DNA of 7,683 nt from assembly GCA_002371345.1 (NCBI GenBank), contig DFHY01000025.1, positions 1-7,683 of the forward strand, read 5' to 3'. Positions 5,432 to 7,683 of the stretch are shown piece after piece. This stretch comes from Lachnospiraceae bacterium UBA3711. GTDB taxonomy: Bacteria; Bacillota; Clostridia; Lachnospirales; Lachnospiraceae. Position 1 is the first letter of the stretch. Each line of letters starts with the position of its first letter. The notes under the pieces are model-generated. The model was not told the origin of the DNA and did not search any database. It saw nothing but the letters and a program-made list of their open reading frames with translations. The translations under genes were made by a program, and so were the position numbers.

Positions 5432-6613
5432 ATGAGTTTTGATACAGCAGCAAGGATGGAATCGCTTCCTTTTTCGGGCATCAGAGTGATGATGGAACGG
5501 GCAAACAGGATGCAGAGAGAAGGCATGGACATAATCCACATGGAGATAGGCCGCCCGGACTTTGACACACCGGAAGTGATCAAGAGAGCGGCGTATCGCA
5601 GCCTCGACAAGGGCAATGTCTTCTACACATCCAATTACGGGACACCTGAGCTGAGGGCTGCCATTGCGGAAAAGCTGGCCCGCGACAATGGCATCGAATA
5701 CTCGCCATCCGAGATACTTGTCACTATCGGAGTCGGAGAAGGCACATACGCAGCGATCGCGGCATTCTGCGACGAGGGCGACGAGATACTCGTTCCGAAT
5801 CCTGTATGGCTGAATTACATACACGTACCGCACTTCTTCAAGGCAGTGCCGGTGGCATATGATCTGAAGGAAGAGCTTGATTACCAGATCGATGCCGACG
5901 AGATAGAAAGCAAGATCACCGACAGGACCCGCATGATGGTAATCAACAGCCCGGGCAACCCTACGGGAGCAGTTCAGACCCGCGAGACACTTGAGAAGCT
6001 GGCAGCCATCGCCGAGAAGCACGATCTGATCGTTATCTCGGATGAGATCTACGAGAAGCTGGTATACGGCGACACAAAGCACGTAAGCTTCGCATCGCTG
6101 CCGGGAATGAAGGAGCGTACCATCACGCTCAACGGCTTCTCTAAGTGCTACTCAATGACAGGCTGGAGACTTGGATACGCTGCCGCTCCGGAGTCGATGA
6201 TACAGGGAATGGTGCGCGTGCATCAGTATGTAAATACCTGCGCCTCATCATTCGTGCAGGAGGCAGGCATCACAGCCCTGCGTGAGGCAGAGCCTGATGT
6301 GCAGATAATGGTAAAAGAGTACGAAAGACGCCGCAATTACGCAGTCAGAGAGCTGAATTCCATGGATGGGATCAGCTGCAGGATGCCGGGCGGAGCGTTC
6401 TATATCTTCGTCAATATAAAGAGTCTTGGAAAGACATCCGCTGAAGTCGCGGACTACCTGCTCGATCACGCCCATGTAGCTACAGTACCGGGAACAGCGT
6501 TCGGAGAAGGCGGCGAAGGATACATAAGACTGTCATACGCAACAGCCTACGATCAGATAGCAGAAGCCATGGCGCGCATGCGCAAGGCATTCGCCGAGCT
6601 GAAAGAGCAATAA
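5432..6613 (+). CDS. Class I/II PLP-dependent aminotransferase
   Basis: This complete 393-residue fold-type I aminotransferase is cytosolic with no signal peptide. Active-site residues are in family order: NSPGNPTGA (172-180) with the PLP-ring Asn N176, SDEIYEKLVY (203-212) with D204 pairing the pyridine nitrogen, GFSKCYSMTGWRLGY (235-249) with Schiff-base K238 and phosphate-binding R246, and GYIRLSYA (363-370) with R366 for the substrate alpha-carboxylate. Length and motifs fit subgroup I-gamma enzymes acting on aspartate, alanine or aromatic amino acids, and the sequence alone does not fix the donor. The downstream hydroxypyruvate-reductase-like and glycerate-kinase-like genes suggest an amino acid such as serine, or a 4-substituted glutamate released by the Pxp proteins. 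AAAGGA at 5419-5424 precedes the ATG by 7 nt, and the next gene starts 28 nt after the stop. Confidence 0.93.
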   Translation: MSFDTAARMESLPFSGIRVMMERANRMQREGMDIIHMEIGRPDFDTPEVIKRAAYRSLDKGNVFYTSNYGTPELRAAIAEKLARDNGIEYSPSEILVTIGVGEGTYAAIAAFCDEGDEILVPNPVWLNYIHVPHFFKAVPVAYDLKEELDYQIDADEIESKITDRTRMMVINSPGNPTGAVQTRETLEKLAAIAEKHDLIVISDEIYEKLVYGDTKHVSFASLPGMKERTITLNGFSKCYSMTGWRLGYAAAPESMIQGMVRVHQYVNTCASSFVQEAGITALREAEPDVQIMVKEYERRRNYAVRELNSMDGISCRMPGGAFYIFVNIKSLGKTSAEVADYLLDHAHVATVPGTAFGEGGEGYIRLSYATAYDQIAEAMARMRKAFAELKEQ

Positions 6614-6641
6614 AAAAGGGCACTCAGGAAGGGAGACAGAA

Positions 6642-7610
6642 ATGAAAATTGTAGTTTTAGACGGTTATACAGAGAATCCGGGAGATCTCAGCTGGGACGC
6701 CCTGAAAGAATTCGGCGAGCTTACGGTGTATGATAGAGTCTCTTATGAAGAATCACCTGCCATCGCTGAAGCGATAGGCGACGCAGACATCGCCATAACA
6801 AACAAGACACCTATTTCAAAGGAAACGATCGACAAGTGCCCGAATCTTAAGTTCATAACAGTACTGGCGACAGGATACAATGTTGTAGACATTGCGTACG
6901 CAAAGGAGAAGGGCATCCCGGTGTCAAATGTTCCTGTATACGGAACACGCTCGGTAAGCCAGTTTGCCATCGCGCTCCTGCTCGAGGCATGCCATCACAT
7001 CGGTCACCACAGTGACAGTGTTTACAGGGGCGAATGGGAAAACAACGATGACTGGTGCTATTGGGATTACCCGCTTATAGAGCTCGCAGGCATGACTTAC
7101 GGACTCCTCGGCTGCGGCAATATAGGAATACATACGGCAGAGATCGCGACTGCGCTGGGAATGCACGTCATTACATATGACGGCAGACAGACAGAGGCTG
7201 CAAAGGCGCTGGGAGTAGAATATGTTGAACTTGATGAGCTGTTTGCACGCTCAGACGTTCTCGGCCTTCAGATGCCGCTATTCCCGTTCAACACGGGCAT
7301 AATCAACAAAGAGAACATCGCCAAAATGAAAGACGGCGTAATCATCATCAACAACAGCCGCGGACAGATGGTAGTAGAGCAGGATCTCGCAGACGCTCTT
7401 AACAGCGGCAAGGTGGCATGTGCCGCACTCGATGTGGTATCGACAGAGCCTATACGCGGTGACAATCCTTTGCTCAAGGCAAAGAACTGCATCATCACAC
7501 CGCACATTTCATGGGCATCAAAAGGAAGCCGTCAGCGCATCATGGACACAACTGTTGCAAATGTGAAAGCATTTACTGTAGGATTACCTGAGAATGTTGT
7601 CAACAAGTGA
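6642..7610 (+). CDS. D-isomer-specific 2-hydroxyacid dehydrogenase, glycerate dehydrogenase / hydroxypyruvate reductase type
   Basis: This 322-residue NAD-dependent dehydrogenase would reduce a 2-oxo acid to the D-2-hydroxy acid, most likely hydroxypyruvate to D-glycerate. The N-terminus MKIVVLDGYTENPGDLSWD and the segment WDYPLIELAG (141-150) resemble bacterial glycerate dehydrogenases. The Rossmann motif GLLGCGNIG spans 154-162, and D180 in YDGRQ at the end of the second strand favours NAD(H). The catalytic set is R240 (NNSRGQ), E269 (STEP) and H288 (TPHISWA). In LQMPLFPFN (209-217) the common HCPL His-Cys pair is Gln-Met, not expected to abolish activity. AAGGGAG at 6629-6635 gives the start. 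The following partial gene reads as a glycerate 2-kinase, which strengthens the glycerate assignment. D-lactate or glyoxylate reductase activity is a possible alternative or side activity. Confidence 0.9.
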   Translation: MKIVVLDGYTENPGDLSWDALKEFGELTVYDRVSYEESPAIAEAIGDADIAITNKTPISKETIDKCPNLKFITVLATGYNVVDIAYAKEKGIPVSNVPVYGTRSVSQFAIALLLEACHHIGHHSDSVYRGEWENNDDWCYWDYPLIELAGMTYGLLGCGNIGIHTAEIATALGMHVITYDGRQTEAAKALGVEYVELDELFARSDVLGLQMPLFPFNTGIINKENIAKMKDGVIIINNSRGQMVVEQDLADALNSGKVACAALDVVSTEPIRGDNPLLKAKNCIITPHISWASKGSRQRIMDTTVANVKAFTVGLPENVVNK

Positions 7611-7627
7611 TAAACAAAGCAGGATAT

Positions 7628-7683
7628 ATGGAGCAGCTTAGAAAAGATGCTGACGCAATAGTCAGCGCAGGCATAAAGGCAGT
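7628..7683 (+). CDS. Probable glycerate 2-kinase (DUF4147/MOFRL type), N-terminal fragment
   Basis: An open frame starts at ATG 7628, 17 nt after the dehydrogenase stop, and is cut by the right edge after 18 codons. It reads MEQLRKDADAIVSAGIKA followed by an incomplete Val codon. Starts of the LRxDAxxIxxAxIxAV form are typical of type-2 glycerate kinases (the GckA/TtuD family), which phosphorylate D-glycerate to 2-phosphoglycerate. A weak AGCAGGA (7618-7624) lies only 3 nt upstream. A GTG at 7607 overlapping the previous stop codon is an in-frame alternative but has no visible ribosome binding site. Because only 18 residues are visible, the call leans on this short match plus the adjacent glycerate-dehydrogenase-type gene, with which such kinases are commonly paired. 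Confidence 0.62.
   Translation, partial: MEQLRKDADAIVSAGIKA

Noticed and set aside
5426..6082. Minus-strand open frame of 218 codons
   Set aside because: It lies opposite the aminotransferase coding sequence, shows no recognisable domain, and is His/Cys/Arg-rich in the way of an antisense shadow.

Overview
This window looks like a chromosomal metabolic island of a mid-GC Bacillota, most likely an anaerobic member of the Clostridia. That placement is inferred from strong AGGAGG-type ribosome binding sites before almost every gene, very short intergenic gaps, and the protein families present. No rRNA, tRNA, CRISPR array, insertion sequence or phage gene was seen.

Layout. Positions 1-608 hold the 5' two thirds of a LysR-type regulator on the minus strand, cut by the window edge. 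Positions 609-793 are an AT-rich divergent control region. From 794 to the right edge everything reads on the plus strand as one compact array: an RraA/HMG-aldolase-like protein (794-1480), the three 5-oxoprolinase-type subunits in the order pxpB (1499-2218), pxpC (2230-3177) and pxpA (3188-3946), a DAACS/SLC1-fold symporter (4006-5352), a class I/II PLP aminotransferase (5432-6613), a D-2-hydroxyacid dehydrogenase of glycerate-dehydrogenase type (6642-7610), and the first 18 codons of what looks like a type-2 glycerate kinase (7628 onward). Gaps are 10-79 nt, so one LysR-controlled operon is the simplest reading. The largest gap (5353-5431) contains a nested inverted repeat that could set relative expression of the two halves.

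How the genes may work together (inference). The dehydrogenase and glycerate 2-kinase form a recognisable hydroxypyruvate -> D-glycerate -> 2-phosphoglycerate module. An aminotransferase could feed it from an amino acid such as serine. The Pxp set would open a 5-oxoproline-type lactam, and the RraA-like enzyme would cleave a 4-hydroxy-2-oxo acid to pyruvate plus a second 2-oxo acid. Chained, they suggest import of a pyroglutamate- or glutamate-like compound, ring opening, transamination, retro-aldol cleavage, and reduction/phosphorylation of the second fragment. The true substrate is unknown.

The case that this is not simply a 5-oxoproline/glutamate locus rests on three things visible in the sequence. 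The symporter lacks the residues that bind an acidic amino acid in the characterised family. PxpB and PxpA deviate at several signature motifs. And the usual pxp set is combined with an aldolase and a glycerate branch.
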